Assembly: GCA_002205965.3 (NCBI GenBank)
Contig: NADL03000660.1
Location: forward strand, 1 to 64,000
Reading direction: 5' to 3'
Source: Kappaphycus alvarezii
Lineage: Eukaryota; Rhodophyta; Florideophyceae; Gigartinales; Solieriaceae
Length of the DNA: 64,000 nt
Shown: positions 1-10,145 of the stretch, piece after piece
Numbering within the stretch: position 1 is the first letter of the stretch
How the letters are laid out: each line of letters opens with the position of its first letter
Notes under the pieces: generated by a model
What the model was told of the DNA's origin: nothing
Seen by the model: the letters and a program-made list of their open reading frames with translations, nothing else
The model's database searches: none
Translations under genes and position numbers: made by a program

Positions 1-225
1 TTTTTGATGATTTTTAATACGACATAAAAAGTCATACAGTAGTGTACAGTACGTACACTACTGTACTGACAATTCTCAGTCGCATACCGCCCGGGTGTCG
101 GTTATATAGCTAACACCCGTGTCGACTGGGCAGTTAGGAGGAGGCTGGTCACCTTGCGACCCCTCCTCGCCTCTAAACCTACACCTTTTCTACTGTCTTC
201 TTCCAATTTCCACCTTCCTCTTACA
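1..225 (+). repeat. 5' LTR of Gyp1-a, left end outside window
   Basis: The sequence from the window edge to about 225 matches 5672-5886 at high identity over most of its length, including a shared stretch around the TATA-like tatatagc and a CT-rich end. The two copies flank a gag-pol internal region, so they are LTRs. This copy ends in ttaca, next to a primer-binding site; the other ends in ctatca. The left end lies before base 1, so the true LTR length and the target duplication cannot be read. Confidence 0.85.
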
Positions 226-227
226 TA

Positions 228-890
228 ATGGTACTATTGAGCAGGGCCGATACTCTCCGCGTCAGCGCGGTCGTGTTCGACCGCACCAGCGACATGCGAA
301 AATTCTTCTTTTTCTTTGAGAATGTCGCGATGGTATCCAAACACGATGAAAGGAAAGCTCTTACTCTTCTCGCACACCTAGAAGGCGCAGCGTTCGACTT
401 CTATCAAGATACGTTTGCGTCGAATAGTGAGCTAGTCCCCGAAGTGAAAAACTATGCTGATGTCAAACAGAAGTTTCTCGGGCATTTCACGAAGGACGAG
501 GACCCAGAGGACGCCATCTGCCAAGCTCTAGAAGTTGGGCTTGAGCTAGAATACATTCTTAGTTCTTTGAAGGGAATTGAACGTCTCTACAAGAAGGCGA
601 GGTTCGACAACATCGCTAGGCTCGGACTCCTTCGCACTGCCGCCTGTCGACACAAGGAGCTGCAGCAGTTCTTGGCATTCCGGGGACCCAAAGATTATCC
701 GGGAATCGTTATGGCGCTGATGGACTTTCACTCTAATCGTGTAGCTTTTGCTGGTCATTCGAGCCGTACCGCTGAAGTTCCGCCGGCAAGGTTGCTGGTT
801 CGTCCGGATTCGAGGTCTAGGAACATCGAAGAAAAGGTGGACTCTCTAGCCGAAGACCTCTTGAAGTTGACTCTTTCTGGAGAATACTAA
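228..890 (+). pseudogene. gag: gag (capsid region) of Gyp1-a
   Basis: Open frame of 220 codons (start at 228, or more plausibly ATG 294, because 228 lies in the primer-binding site). Along its length it resembles the intact Gyp2-a gag at 31004: an alpha-helical, charged capsid-type region with a shared KKA.F...A..G(L/M)LR.AA block around residues 123-143. It ends at a TAA before the nucleocapsid, so it is a truncated gag. Known for the family: gag builds the virus-like particle in which reverse transcription takes place. The product is probably non-functional because the downstream frame is broken repeatedly. Confidence 0.75.
229..245 (+). promoter_or_regulatory. primer-binding site of Gyp1-a
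   Basis: TGGTACTATTGAGCAGG begins 3 nt after the LTR end. It starts with TGG, the complement of a tRNA CCA end, and closely matches the site at 30917 in Gyp2-a (TGGTACTCTTGTGGAGG). I cannot name the primer tRNA. The gag ATG at 228 overlaps this site, which favours translation from a later ATG at 294. Confidence 0.7.
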
Positions 891-1566
891 GGGAGATGAA
901 GGGGCTGGACCATCGTCAGACCCTAGGAAAAATAATAAGGCCCGCCAATTCTCTTACAGCAACGAGCTTGGCCATAACGCAATGAATTGCGAGGAGAACC
1001 CGCATCTTAATGTCCGCTGTTCCCTCTGTGGAAAGAAGAAGCCACTCAAATGCTACGTGCTGGTCTTCCGGTGGAAGAAGGACGGAGATTCGAGAAGAAG
1101 CCCACGCCGAGAAGAAAGAAGACGGGAAAGGAAGTGACCGAGTGAATGTCCTCTGAGAACACTCGTCCGAAACCGACTCCTCACAAGATGAAGGAGTGAA
1201 TGTCGCGAAAAGAAACGCCGACGGAGAGGCACTACCCAAAAAGCCCTGTCAGAACAACCATGGAGGCATTCCAATATCTCGCCTCGTATCTGGACCCCAT
1301 GCTCGCGTTATGCAGCCGGGCCCAGCCCTGCCTTCGGAAGAATTTCGGATCATTAGCCGTAAGGAGAAGGCGAAGAAATCGAACTGCGGAAAGAAGAATT
1401 CGAATAAGCTGCAGTAATATGTAGGCAAATACGATGTTGTTTCCGAGCTTGCAAACGCAAATTATGGTTTGACAATGGGTCAACTTCTTCGTGGAGATGC
1501 TGAAGGGCCTACCAAATTCAGGCGCCATTTGTTGGAAAACAGTCTATTTCACATCTCGCAGTCGTT
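891..1566 (+). pseudogene. decayed nucleocapsid and gag-protease linker of Gyp1-a
   Basis: Frame-shifted remains. Around 945-990 a zinc-knuckle relic reads FSYSNELGHNAMNC, in which the first two cysteines of the CCHC box are lost. Near 1196 VNVAKRNADGEALPKKP matches VNVTKRDGEGNVLSKKP of Gyp2-a, and near 1480 MGQLLRGDAEG matches FGQLLRGDAED of Gyp2-a. This shows that Gyp1 and Gyp2 share an ancestral layout. Several stops are present in all frames. Confidence 0.7.
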
Positions 1567-2145
1567 TTGAATTCTGGTCCTCGTTTATTACGGTTGGTTC
1601 ATCTCAAAGTTTACGGTACAGAGGTCTGGGCTCTACAAGACTCCGGAGCCGTACTGGACGTCATTTTAGCTGATTTGTCTCTGCGTCTTTACCTCTCGCC
1701 GACTTTTACCTCTAAAAGGATTTCTGTTGCGAGTGGTGGCAGCTATTCCTGTGTAGGTTCGCTTGTAAAGGTCCCGACGACCTTCGGAGACCAAGCCGTG
1801 AAACTAGACTTCCTCGTCATCGAAAAGTCTCCTTTCGACATCATAGCAGGCCTCCCCACGCTCACACCCATGCGTGCGAATATGTATTTCGGGTCGCAAA
1901 GTGTCCGTTTAACTATTGATTCCGAGGAAGTGGTGCTCCCGCTCGAGCCTGACACTAAGTATACCGAGAAGAAACTGGTCGAGAGCGAAGAGATAGGGAC
2001 TCCGAGTGAAGATTTTACTTCTGATTCGAACGCCGGTCCGGAGTCCTCGGAGTCGTCGGAAGAAGAACTGGTCCTGGCTATCCGCGAGGACAACTCTTCC
2101 GGATCGAGCGGAGATCCTACCAATGAAGAAAGTACTATTGACTAA
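1567..2145 (+). pseudogene. aspartic protease region of Gyp1-a
   Basis: 192-codon open frame. ALQDSGAVLDVI (about residues 23-34) carries the retropepsin D-S-G catalytic triplet, followed by FLVIEKSPFDIIAGLPTL, equivalent to the flap/ILG region of gypsy proteases. The C-terminal 60 residues are Ser/Glu-rich, as in Gyp2-a. Retropepsins dimerise and cut the gag-pol polyprotein. The domain itself looks intact, but the frame is separated from gag and from RT by stops. Confidence 0.8.
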
Positions 2146-2163
2146 GAATAAAAGAAAGAGAAA

Positions 2164-3127
2164 ATGCGTCATGCTCTGAGAGCTCGACTCGCTCATTTGA
2201 AAGAAGAAGCGCAAGGTGGGATAAATGGTTTGATTTGCGACACGGGAATCGTCGCCTGGAATATAGACGAGCTGCGTCCTGCAGCCGTGCCGACGAAGCA
2301 TTCCTTTGAAATGAAGGACCAAACCACGATCTACCACAGGGCTCGCCGAATGTCGCCTCGACACAACGAAATCACCCGTCGAGAAATCGACAACATGTTA
2401 GATGCTGGGATCATCACCTTCGTCGTCGGTTTGGTCGTTCCCAGTGGTTATCGTTACGAAGAAGGACAGTAGGCCTCGTTTCTGCGCGGTTTATCGCACT
2501 CCGAACCGCAAAATGCCTAAGATAAAGGAGATCTTGGACGAACTTAAGGGTAGCTCTATCTTCAGCAACCTTGATTTGTTTGCGAGATATTGACAAATCC
2601 GCATGGCCGAAGAGTGTAAGGAGATGACTACATTCGTCAGCCGTTTTGGTACCTTGAGGTTCGAGGTGATGCCATTTGGTCTAATTAACTCGCCTTCTAC
2701 ATTCCAGCGCATGATGGATTACGTATTGAAAGAAATTCCCTTCGCCCGTGTCTATCTGGATGATTTCGTGATATTCTCCAACTCGATGGAGGAGCATATT
2801 GATCACTTGGCTGTGGCTTTCAAGGTAGTCGGGGACGCATGACTTAAACTAAAGACTACAAAATGAACGCTTGCTATGCCAAGCGTAAAGCTGCTTGGTC
2901 ACTTCTTACACAGGCGTGGAGTCAGCGTCGACGACGAGAAGATTGTTGCCATCAAAAAGGCCCCCGTTCCTTCCAAATCAACGGAGTTGCGTAGCTTTCT
3001 TGGCCTCGCCAGGTATTATCGTCGTTTCATAAAGGACTTTGTGGGAATATCTGCTGCCCTTCACGAAGCGCTGGTAATAGGAAATTCAAATGGACTGAAA
3101 AGATTACTTCCGCCTTCGAAACTCTGA
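2164..3127 (+). pseudogene. pol: reverse transcriptase of Gyp1-a, frameshifted
   Basis: The RT is spread over three frames. Visible parts are RFCAVYRTPNRKM (fingers), SIFSNLDLFARY followed by a TGA, FEVMPFGLINSPSTFQRMMD (motif B), and YLDD at 2753-2764 (the catalytic motif, intact). The connection block LRSFLGLARYYRRFIKDF is at about 2986. At least two frameshifts and one stop break the gene. Closest relative in the window: Gyp2-a RT at 33134-33991. Confidence 0.9.
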
Positions 3128-3684
3128 AAGAGAAGCTTACTTCTCCGCCGGTGTTAGTCTTCCCAGACTTCGAGTCCTCCTTCATTGTGGAAACCGACGC
3201 TTCTAATGTCGCCGTTGGGGAATTTCCGGCCCAGAAGAAGGAAGATGGCAAGATTCATCCTATGCAGTACGCAAACCGGACGATTAACTCTGCAGAGCGT
3301 AACTATTACACCTGCTAGAGGGAGGCCCTTGCCGTCATTTTCGCTTTAAGGAAATTCAGAGTGTATCTGTTATCGATGGAGCCCTTCAAGCTCATTACAG
3401 ACCATCAAGCCCCTCTTTATGCCTTCAAGAAAAATGACATTCACGGAAGGCTGGCGCGGTGGATAGACTTCCTTGCGGAGTATGAATTCGAGGTAGAGTA
3501 CAGGACAAGTGCGGGAAACGGAGCAGCTGACTACCTCTCGCGCGCAGTACCTTCCGGTTCGTCTCCTGCCTCTGAATCTGATGAAGGAGACTCATTTGCG
3601 GCGCTGGATTCTGCCGCTACCGAGGGGAATCCCACAATCGAGCCTTTCCTTCTCGACATCGCATGTCATTTGCAAGGTTTTTAG
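3128..3684 (+). pseudogene. pol: RNase H domain of Gyp1-a
   Basis: Gypsy RNase H block: FIVETDASN (first catalytic Asp) near 3183, then an in-frame TAG at about 3316 just before REALAVIFALRKFRVYLL (catalytic Glu), TDHQAPLYAF, and the AADYLSR C-terminal motif near 3524. The stop between the first and second catalytic residues makes this copy inactive. Confidence 0.88.
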
Positions 3685-3726
3685 ATCCGAGTTGGGGATG
3701 AAGAGAAGCGTCGTTCGGTCAAGCGT

Positions 3727-4853
3727 ATGGAAAAAAACTTCATGATTTGGGAAGGAAAGCTTCTTAGACGCACCAGAAACGGGCTAAAGTCTGTGCCGTT
3801 TATGAAGGACAGGTTCGCGATATTAAAGACCTTTCACGACGATGTCGGGCGTTGGGATAAGGAGACGACAGATAAATTTGTCGTAGACCGATATTGGTGG
3901 CTGCAGATGCACCGAGACATTCACAACTACGTGAAAAGTTGCGAAGGGTGCCAGAAGACGAGGCCCATTCCTCGGTACCGCACGACTTTGAATGTACCAT
4001 TGACGAATATCTTCGAAACTCATTCGATCGACTTCGCGGGACCTCTACCGATATCAAACGCCGGAAAGAAGTATCTGCTCATCGCGGTCGAGCATTTTGA
4101 CAGGTTAGCCAATCGCAGTTGCCACCACATACTCGTCGGCTGAAACAGTCTCCCAGTTCATAGAGAGTGAAGTTATGCACCCTTTTGGTCCCCCGAAGAC
4201 CATTATCTCCGACAACTCTGGGTGATTCACCGCTGCCGCCGTCGCTGATTTCATAAAGAAACATGGAATTACCTGGACCACTGTTCTCGCCTATGCTCCG
4301 ATGTCTAATGATAGAGTCGAAAGGATGGTACAAACCATCAAAACCGCCGTGAAGAAGACGGTCGTCGACCAAGGGATAGATTTGGAAGAAAGTTTGCCCC
4401 TTGTTTTGTACGGATACCGCCGCTGTCGCCTTTCCACTGGAGCTTCTCCGTTCGAACTAATGTTCTGAGTAGTTCCGGCGCACGAGTCCATTGGAACCCA
4501 TCTCGTTAATAGACAAACCTTCTGATACGCATCGCAAATTGGAACTACTGGCCTCCTCCGCCCTTCGACCTCAGCATCGAGAAGAACAGATGCGTAGAAT
4601 CGGTGATTCGACCTCTTGAGGGCCTCGTATGTTTAACGTGGGGGATTGGGTTCTACTGGCGCATGCCCAGGCATTAACGTCAGCCGCCAAGTTACCTGCC
4701 CTCCGTTCTCTCTATTACAGGCCTTGTCGCGTTTGGAAAGTTGGTCACCCCCGATACTGTCTCATCTCGTACGGGGGTAGCCATTCCTGCCGCGCCATCC
4801 ACGCGAGGAGATTGGTTTATATTGTCTTGTGTCCGAGCCACCTCAAGGCCTAG
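3727..4853 (+). pseudogene. pol: integrase of Gyp1-a
   Basis: N-terminal HHCC-type zinc region (FHDDVGRWDKETT, then NYVKSCEGCQK), core start HSIDFAGPLP (first Asp) and PKTIISDNSG (second Asp) near 4200, then AYAPMSNDRVERMVQTIK (catalytic Glu) near 4290. A C-terminal GDWVLLAHA...RAIHARRLV segment (4629-4853) matches the Gyp2 C-terminus. Frames break at 4143 and again around 4470-4620. Integrase would insert the cDNA; this copy cannot encode a full-length protein. Confidence 0.88.
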
Positions 4854-5567
4854 GATTGCAGGATTAAGTCATGATATTTATCGCTTCATCTCTTGTATTA
4901 GTGCTTCGCTATGTTTCCGTTGTTGTGTTGCTTCTCTATGTTTCCCTGTTTTGATGAGTAATAGGCACAAACATAGACTCTTAATTTGCCTCTTCGTGCA
5001 TGAAAGCCCGACCTGAGAATCTTCTGCACCCACGAAAGTGTTACTTTCTCATCCCGCACTTTCTCTCTCTTACCGTTACGCTGTTCTATCCGGGTACCCG
5101 CGGTATTAACTCGATCTTCTCGCCGCCTTTTCCAAGGTTCCCAGGCTCTGTTCTCTACATACTGGATCTTTGCCTCTACCAGCCCTCTGGCTTTACCTTA
5201 ACCGCGATCTTTTTCGTATGCGACATCCTCCTAACCCGCGGAAGGATTTTTGGATGAAGATACCACCGTATTTCCTCGCCTCTACACGCGCAGTGGATAG
5301 GTCAGTCGCGGAGGATTTGTCTGACCTGAATCAACACTGAGCTTCGAGGCGAGGGCGGTGCCCGGAAGAAGACGGGCTCTGGTTTGAAATGAAAGGCTGG
5401 TCAGTTGGCTGCTTTTGGTCGAGAAGATGCCGTGAGGGGCCGGGCAAGAAAGAGAAATGAGTGTGTTGTGGTTGAGGAAGGGGTATGCCAGGGTTGACCG
5501 ACTTTTACCTTGAGCTGATCGAGCTCACTGTTAACTGCACCCGGCTTGCAGTTTGCGGACGAGATGG
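4854..5567 (+). other. 3' untranslated part of Gyp1-a
   Basis: There is no convincing coding frame; the open frames are short and CT-rich. The last 200 bp match 14600-14990 in the second Gyp1 fragment (shared cctgaatcaac and ctgaaaggYgattt), so this is still element sequence. In the second copy the corresponding interval is about 800 bp longer and holds an antisense ORF, so Gyp1-a may carry an internal deletion here. Confidence 0.55.
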
Positions 5568-5886
5568 TGTTGGTGGCAGTTGCTGAAAGGCGATTTTTAT
5601 GTGTTTCTAGTACTATCTTTTACGATTTTTTAGGGTAACTTACTGTACTTTCTACCTTTTTACCTTGTAAATTTTAATGATTTTTATGACCAAGTATAGT
5701 AGTTTACGGTAAGTACACTACTGTACTGGAAATTCTCAGCCACAGAACGCCCTGGTGTCGGTTATATAGCTAACACCCGAGTTGACTGGGCAGTTAGGAG
5801 GAGGCAGGTCACCTTGCGACCCCTCCTCGCCTCAAACCTACACCTTTTCTACTGTCTTCTTCCAATTGCACCTTCCTCTCCTATCA
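5568..5886 (+). repeat. 3' LTR of Gyp1-a
   Basis: 5672-5886 matches 1-225, and the repeat ends in ctatca. The left boundary is inferred: TGTTGGTGGC at 5568 is a plausible TG start and aligns with the same region of the second Gyp1 copy near 14930. The LTRs differ at many positions, so the insertion is not recent. Confidence 0.7.
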
Positions 5887-6714
5887 GTACCCATTAAAGT
5901 ACGCTTCTCTCTGGCGAGTCTTCAGGTAATGCAGGATACAGAAGTACGGCAGGAACTTTCGATACTGTAAGAAATAATCTCAAGAAGGCGCGAGACTGTA
6001 GGCTAGGGGGCTACAGTCCCGTCCCTTCAGGATTAATTGAAGAAAACCACTTCCAATACTCAGGACTTGGCGGAAAGCAACATAGGGGGCCCATAGCCGC
6101 CGCCGCTATAGTTTGCAATAGCGGCAGGAAGGACTGTTAACGCATGCAGAAATGCCTGCATTGCCGGTGGCCAGCGTGACTCACCTGTTCTATTTATAAG
6201 CAGGATTCACCATAGTTGAACCTTACGATGCAAGCTACTTAATCCAGTGAGTACAGGGAGTGAATGGGGTTGAATGGTGAGATTTATTTAGTTTTCCTGG
6301 TGAAAGCAGTAGCGGAGACGAGGCCTTACTTTAGTAGCCACTGACATACCCTGAGAACGGAGGTTATCTGGAACATACATACTTTCAAGTTGTGGCCCTA
6401 AGTGGCGCTCAAACCCATGTCAACAAACAACTTGCGTTACTCTGGACGAGTCTCAATGGGGTTGATTTACTGCAAGAGGAGGAAATTTTTGGGTATTTTA
6501 CTGATGGAAGATCTATTCGATCCATCCTAAAGTTTTCCTGCGAGTGGTGCGAGGGTTATAGGATCTACGAATTCTCGTTCAAACCATAGTACAGTGATTC
6601 AAATTGAATGATCCCATCGCAGTGGATAATGGTCGTACTATTAAATATCAGACCGCAGTGAGGTTTGATTGCAATTGCCGTTCTGTTTGGTTAAATGTTT
6701 GGGCAAATTAAACT
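5887..6714. other. unassigned region with two small hairpins and a decayed LINE-A tail
   Basis: There is no credible gene. Two inverted repeats stand out: an 8-bp stem (GACTGTAG/CTACAGTC) ending at 6018 and an 8-bp stem (GCCGCTAT/ATAGCGGC) at 6102-6125. Around 6478-6530 a diverged LINE-A tail on the minus strand can still be recognised from gggtattttactgatgg and gatccatcct. Confidence 0.4.
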
Positions 6715-6767
6715 AGCTAGATCGGATATATCTTCCAAAAGTAAAACACCCAAACCTTCCCCCCTTT
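6715..6767 (+). repeat. LINE-A 3' tail copy
   Basis: GGATATATCTTCC followed by AGTAAAACACCCAAACC, the shared 3' end of LINE-A, here in plus orientation. It is flanked by similar but not identical AT-rich blocks ending in tagctag, which may be a decayed target duplication. Confidence 0.6.
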
Positions 6768-6877
6768 TTGCAGCACAAGGGAGAATTAAAAAATTAGCTA
6801 GTAATGGTTATTCGTAAACTGTCTTTTTTGATGGTGATGCATAGCGTTGCCTTCCTGTTAGCAGAACAGATACGCTA

Positions 6878-6939
6878 AACAAGACATGGGGGAAAGGTTT
6901 GGGTGTTTTACTCTTGGAAGACATATCTGAACAAGACAT
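6878..6939 (-). mobile_element. 42-bp LINE-A micro-insertion with 10-bp target duplication
   Basis: The inserted block 6888-6929 is only the 3' end of LINE-A (on the minus strand it reads GTCTTCCAAGAGTAAAACAC and ends in a C run). It is flanked by perfect copies of AACAAGACAT at 6878-6887 and 6930-6939. Seen directly: identical 10-mers on both sides of a dispersed-repeat fragment. Inferred: target-primed insertion of a cDNA that stopped after about 42 nt. Confidence 0.85.
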
Positions 6940-7196
6940 TTTACCGCTTTTTCGGACCAATCAAGGCATATGAAATTCACTCAACCTTCTCCACTAAAGA
7001 ATACCGTGAAGTTAAAGTAAATCAATGGCGCACCTTACTGTGTCGCCGCTTGCGACTGAAGAGGATACTTTACTGCTCTGTTTGTTAGTCTGCAGAAATG
7101 ATGGAAGGGATTAATCCCGCATGGGAGCACATCCCATTTTCATGGAGGCGGAAGAATTGGGGTGTTTTCATATTTATGAGACATGGTCAGCTGTCC

Positions 7197-7575
7197 TAAA
7201 GGGGGGAAAGTTTGGTTTATTTTACTGCAAGTAGAACATAAGGTGAAATTACCATTAGCCTGTGCAGTGTAGCGGCGGCGGAGAAAACACTACGGTGAAA
7301 ATTGGCGTGCCATGGAACGGCGACTAAAACGTGACGCTAGCCTTGTCGTCAGACATGCGGCGTTCGAAGTAACCATTTACTGAGGATTCCGCTGGAGGAG
7401 TGTGTCCCTGACTTTAGGGAATTGGTCTTTGGCACGATTAGCGGCTGAGCGTGACACCTCCGTCACAAGGGAAAAGGCTTCTGGATGCAAGCCGACGAGG
7501 GTGGAGATTGTGACGGTAAGCATCCAATTCCTGCCCGGCAATCCAGCGATGAACTCCCGGTATTTCCGGAGCAAT
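7197..7575 (-). pseudogene. 5'-truncated LINE-A: C-terminus of endonuclease region plus 3' UTR
   Basis: Minus-strand frame 7574-7377 reads through RKYREFIAGL, TVTISTLVGLHPEAFSLV and KVRDTLLQR, collinear with the LINE-A C-terminus at 54647-55015 (PISTLGGWHPDAYRVL, KVRAVLTQR). After a stop, TSNAACL continues the match, followed by a 3' UTR ending in the LINE-A tail (CCAAACTTTCCCCCC) at 7197. Both ends abut TCCTAAA, a probable 7-bp target duplication. Only the last quarter of the protein is present. Confidence 0.8.
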
Positions 7576-7890
7576 CCTAAAGGGGGGTTTGGTGCTTTAT
7601 TACGTTAGAGGCAGTGGCGGTTACTAAACGAAATGGGCATCCTTAAGTTTGAAAGGAGGAAAGATTTGAGTGTTTTACTCTTGGAAGATATATCCGATCT
7701 ATCCCATAGTTTTCCAGACGACAACAATCGAAGGGCTATCGTCAGAAATGCAAATTTCGAAAAACCGTCCATTTCGCACCCGAATATATCAACTCTTGAG
7801 TTAATCGTCATGTGGCCGTCGGCTTCGATGACCATGATTTCGCGTGCTCCACTGCACGTGACGGATGTAGATCATCCGATTAGATCTTAA
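7576..7890 (-). repeat. two LINE-A tails
   Basis: 7576-7605 is a short tail remnant into whose 3' junction the previous LINE-A appears to have inserted. 7655-7740 is a longer tail: on the minus strand it reads GTCGTCTGGAAAACTATGG, GATAGATCGGATATATCTTC and AAGAGTAAAACAC. The open frame on the plus strand across this block is a property of the repeat and not a gene. Confidence 0.65.
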
Positions 7891-8029
7891 TCTTAATAGG
7901 CGGCCAAGCATTGTACACTCGAAATGACAGATGAGTAAATAATTGTTAGTAGTTTCGTTCAAATTCAAAGTGCCAAGCTATGTCTGTATTTCAAAGTGAG
8001 ACAGTACCGTAATGTACAGTACATACTAT

Positions 8030-8122
8030 ATTGGGGGAATTTGGGTAATTTAATATTTGAAAAGGGGGTTAATGTGGGTTGCTTTAATGTTTGAATGATA
8101 TAGTCAGCTGTGGCCCGAGATG
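8030..8122 (-). repeat. second-type LINE 3' tail (B-type)
   Basis: The block contains gggtaatttaatatttgaa and gtcagctgtggccc, a motif set repeated at 7150-7196, 53868-53935 and 54546-54620. At 54546-54620 it follows a LINE-A-like C-terminus directly, so it is the 3' tail of a LINE-A sister family. It abuts the Gyp2-b LTR at 8123. Confidence 0.6.
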
Positions 8123-8927
8123 TGATAGGGATAAATCGTCGGGAGAAGATATCCTTAGAACCAGTTACCCCAAGAAGGAGGTTTTGTAATCGACAAAAGT
8201 GCCACTGTGGTATAGTTGAGCGAACACAAAAAGATGGGTAAGTTAAACAGTTCAAGGGGCTACAAGTGAGTATAGAAGAAGCTAGATCTACCACTTATGC
8301 TCTGTGACCAGCATAAGAAACATATTCTTTTGTCTGAAGTTGACTTTCAACTTCCTAACTATTTGCACTGGATTTGAAGTTTTCTCCCAACTTGCTTGAC
8401 CTCTAAAAGAGGAAGCAATTTACTCATCTTATATAGAATTTTTGATTAACCCTAAAGTACCAAAAAAACATAATATTTACCATAGAATTCACTAATAAAA
8501 GACATGAGGAAGATAAAGATCAACTATAAGATACTTCCAATATAAATATCTACGTCTATTCCTCACAATCAAAAGAAACAATAATTTACTGTAAACTATT
8601 CATGCTACTCAAGTCTAAAAATATTCCTTCGAGTATTTCACAGCTTCCCGTGGCCTCCAACTGCAATATCTAAGCCACTAAAATATCCTTATTCAGCTAC
8701 ATGACAGGTGCCCCTAGACATCCCCTCCCACCTTCTGAAATACAGTTTAAACTCCCTAAATTTGTGAAACCTGAGCAGTATCAATGCCAGAGCAGCAACC
8801 CTACTGTACAGCGCACAGGATTACTCTAAAAATAACTGAAACTAAATTTGATAATACAGTTCCAGCACAGCCAGCCCAGCATGCCTGTATTTTTAACATT
8901 TTAAGTTGGCCAATATCTCTAACATCA
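8123..8927 (-). repeat. 3' LTR of Gyp2-b
   Basis: Reverse-complement match to the Gyp2-a LTR (30192-30914): it begins tgatagggataaatcgtcgg, the complement of the U5 end, contains the complement of the R region (gaagttgactttcaacttcc, ccaacttgcttgacctc) and the TATA box, and ends at aacatca. The next bases match the Gyp2-a polypurine-tract region. It is diverged, so this copy is old. Confidence 0.88.
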
Positions 8928-9048
8928 CGCTCTCTCGCCAAAGGCGAACGTCCCGGCTCGTCGTTGTTCTTCCTCTCTTTCCGTTAACGTTCGTTGCCCT
9001 GCTGCTATAATATACGGCTTTTCAAATGGATAAGTATTTAGCCGATTA

Positions 9049-9294
9049 TCAACACGATTGCTGGGTCTGACTTCTTTCCACGGCTTCACATGTAGATCTG
9101 ATAATTTTAAGGCTAGTTCGAATACAATCTTCTTCCGCAACCTTTCCGAATCTCGTAAGAGTGAAGATATTTATATGATATGCGAAATCGTCGAATAGGT
9201 GCCAGGGAAGTAGACTTCTATAAGAAAATATACATGCAAAAACAAGAAAGGGTCTTCGTGTGACAAGTGCGGTCCATGAAGAGCTCGAAAACAT
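9049..9294 (-). pseudogene. third ORF, domain 2, of Gyp2-b
   Basis: The minus frame contains FLVFACIFSYRSLLPWHLFD and FTLTRFGKVAEED, collinear with 36506-36922 in Gyp2-a (VFFSFRYPFLDPLPEKFAYY, LTFGRFGEVKREE). Function unknown; see the Gyp2-a entry. Conservation of this post-integrase sequence in a separate, old copy argues that it is a genuine part of the element. Confidence 0.65.
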
Positions 9295-9518
9295 AAACAG
9301 GTGATTTTCATGAAATACACAATAACTTTTGCATCATTTTTGTCCTATGAAAAATTGACAAGCTAAAAGGATATCCTTCTCATACCAACCGTATGCTGGG
9401 CATGAATATGAAGGAGATTTATGGATGACGATGCAGTGTAATCTCTCGGTGGAATTTCACTCCCATTTCTATGTGTGCTGGGGCCCGCAGTAGGTCCCCT
9501 CAAAGGAAGTCCAGAGCC

Positions 9519-10130
9519 TCATCTTGATGAGTTACTCCTTTCGGAAGATCCTTCTCTGGTCATCATCCATGATTCAAAAGGATCATATTCCCGACTTGAA
9601 CTTCCGTTGTTGTTAGGCAGGGGATGAGGTTCCCGTAGCAGGTCCGGTACCGATTTATATTCCGTCTCCGGGGGTAAATTGTACCCTCCAAGTTGAACAT
9701 CTTGATTGTTCTTGAGAAATATGAAAACCGGACAGATAATAGTCAGATAGTAATGCGGTAGGTCCTTGGTAGCTACTCCCCCGTATCTTCCAACAGAATA
9801 ATGATATACTGCTTCGACAAATTTTGGATTTGCTTTCATAAACCACCCATTTCAGAGCGAGAATAGAACTCTTAGTAATATTTGACAATCTTCTTTGGGA
9901 AGAAAAGGGCCGTTCTACATGCGAAAAAATAGGCACATATTAATATAGAAATATATGACTACGTGGAGTTCGTGAGACTTCCGCGTAATCGAGATGATCC
10001 ATTCTCAGGCTCTTTTTCCTCCCATGGAAATCATTCTATAGTTATAGATGAGTGAATTTCGTGGTTTCACATAGTCCTGTGTGAGAAGGAATTCTTCAGG
10101 CCTTTGGTTGTAAGGGACCGGACGACGTGC
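9519..10130 (-). pseudogene. third ORF, domain 1, of Gyp2-b
   Basis: Minus frame 9839-9519 reads FVEAVYHYSVGRYGGVATKD, then VFIFLKNNQDVQLGGYNLPP, nearly the same as Gyp2-a domain 1 (FVEVIYHYSIG, VYVFLKNNQDVRLRGYSLPP). The upstream part (to about 10130) is frameshifted but retains the IPMGG-type start region. No known domain recognised. Confidence 0.7.
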
Positions 10131-10145
10131 ATGGATAGCCCTCCT

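Noticed and set aside
7633..7890. Open frame containing LLLEDISDLSH, repeated in several places, as a possible protein motif.
   Set aside because: The same peptide appears wherever the LINE-A tail is inverted; it is the complement of a 3' UTR repeat and not a coding domain.
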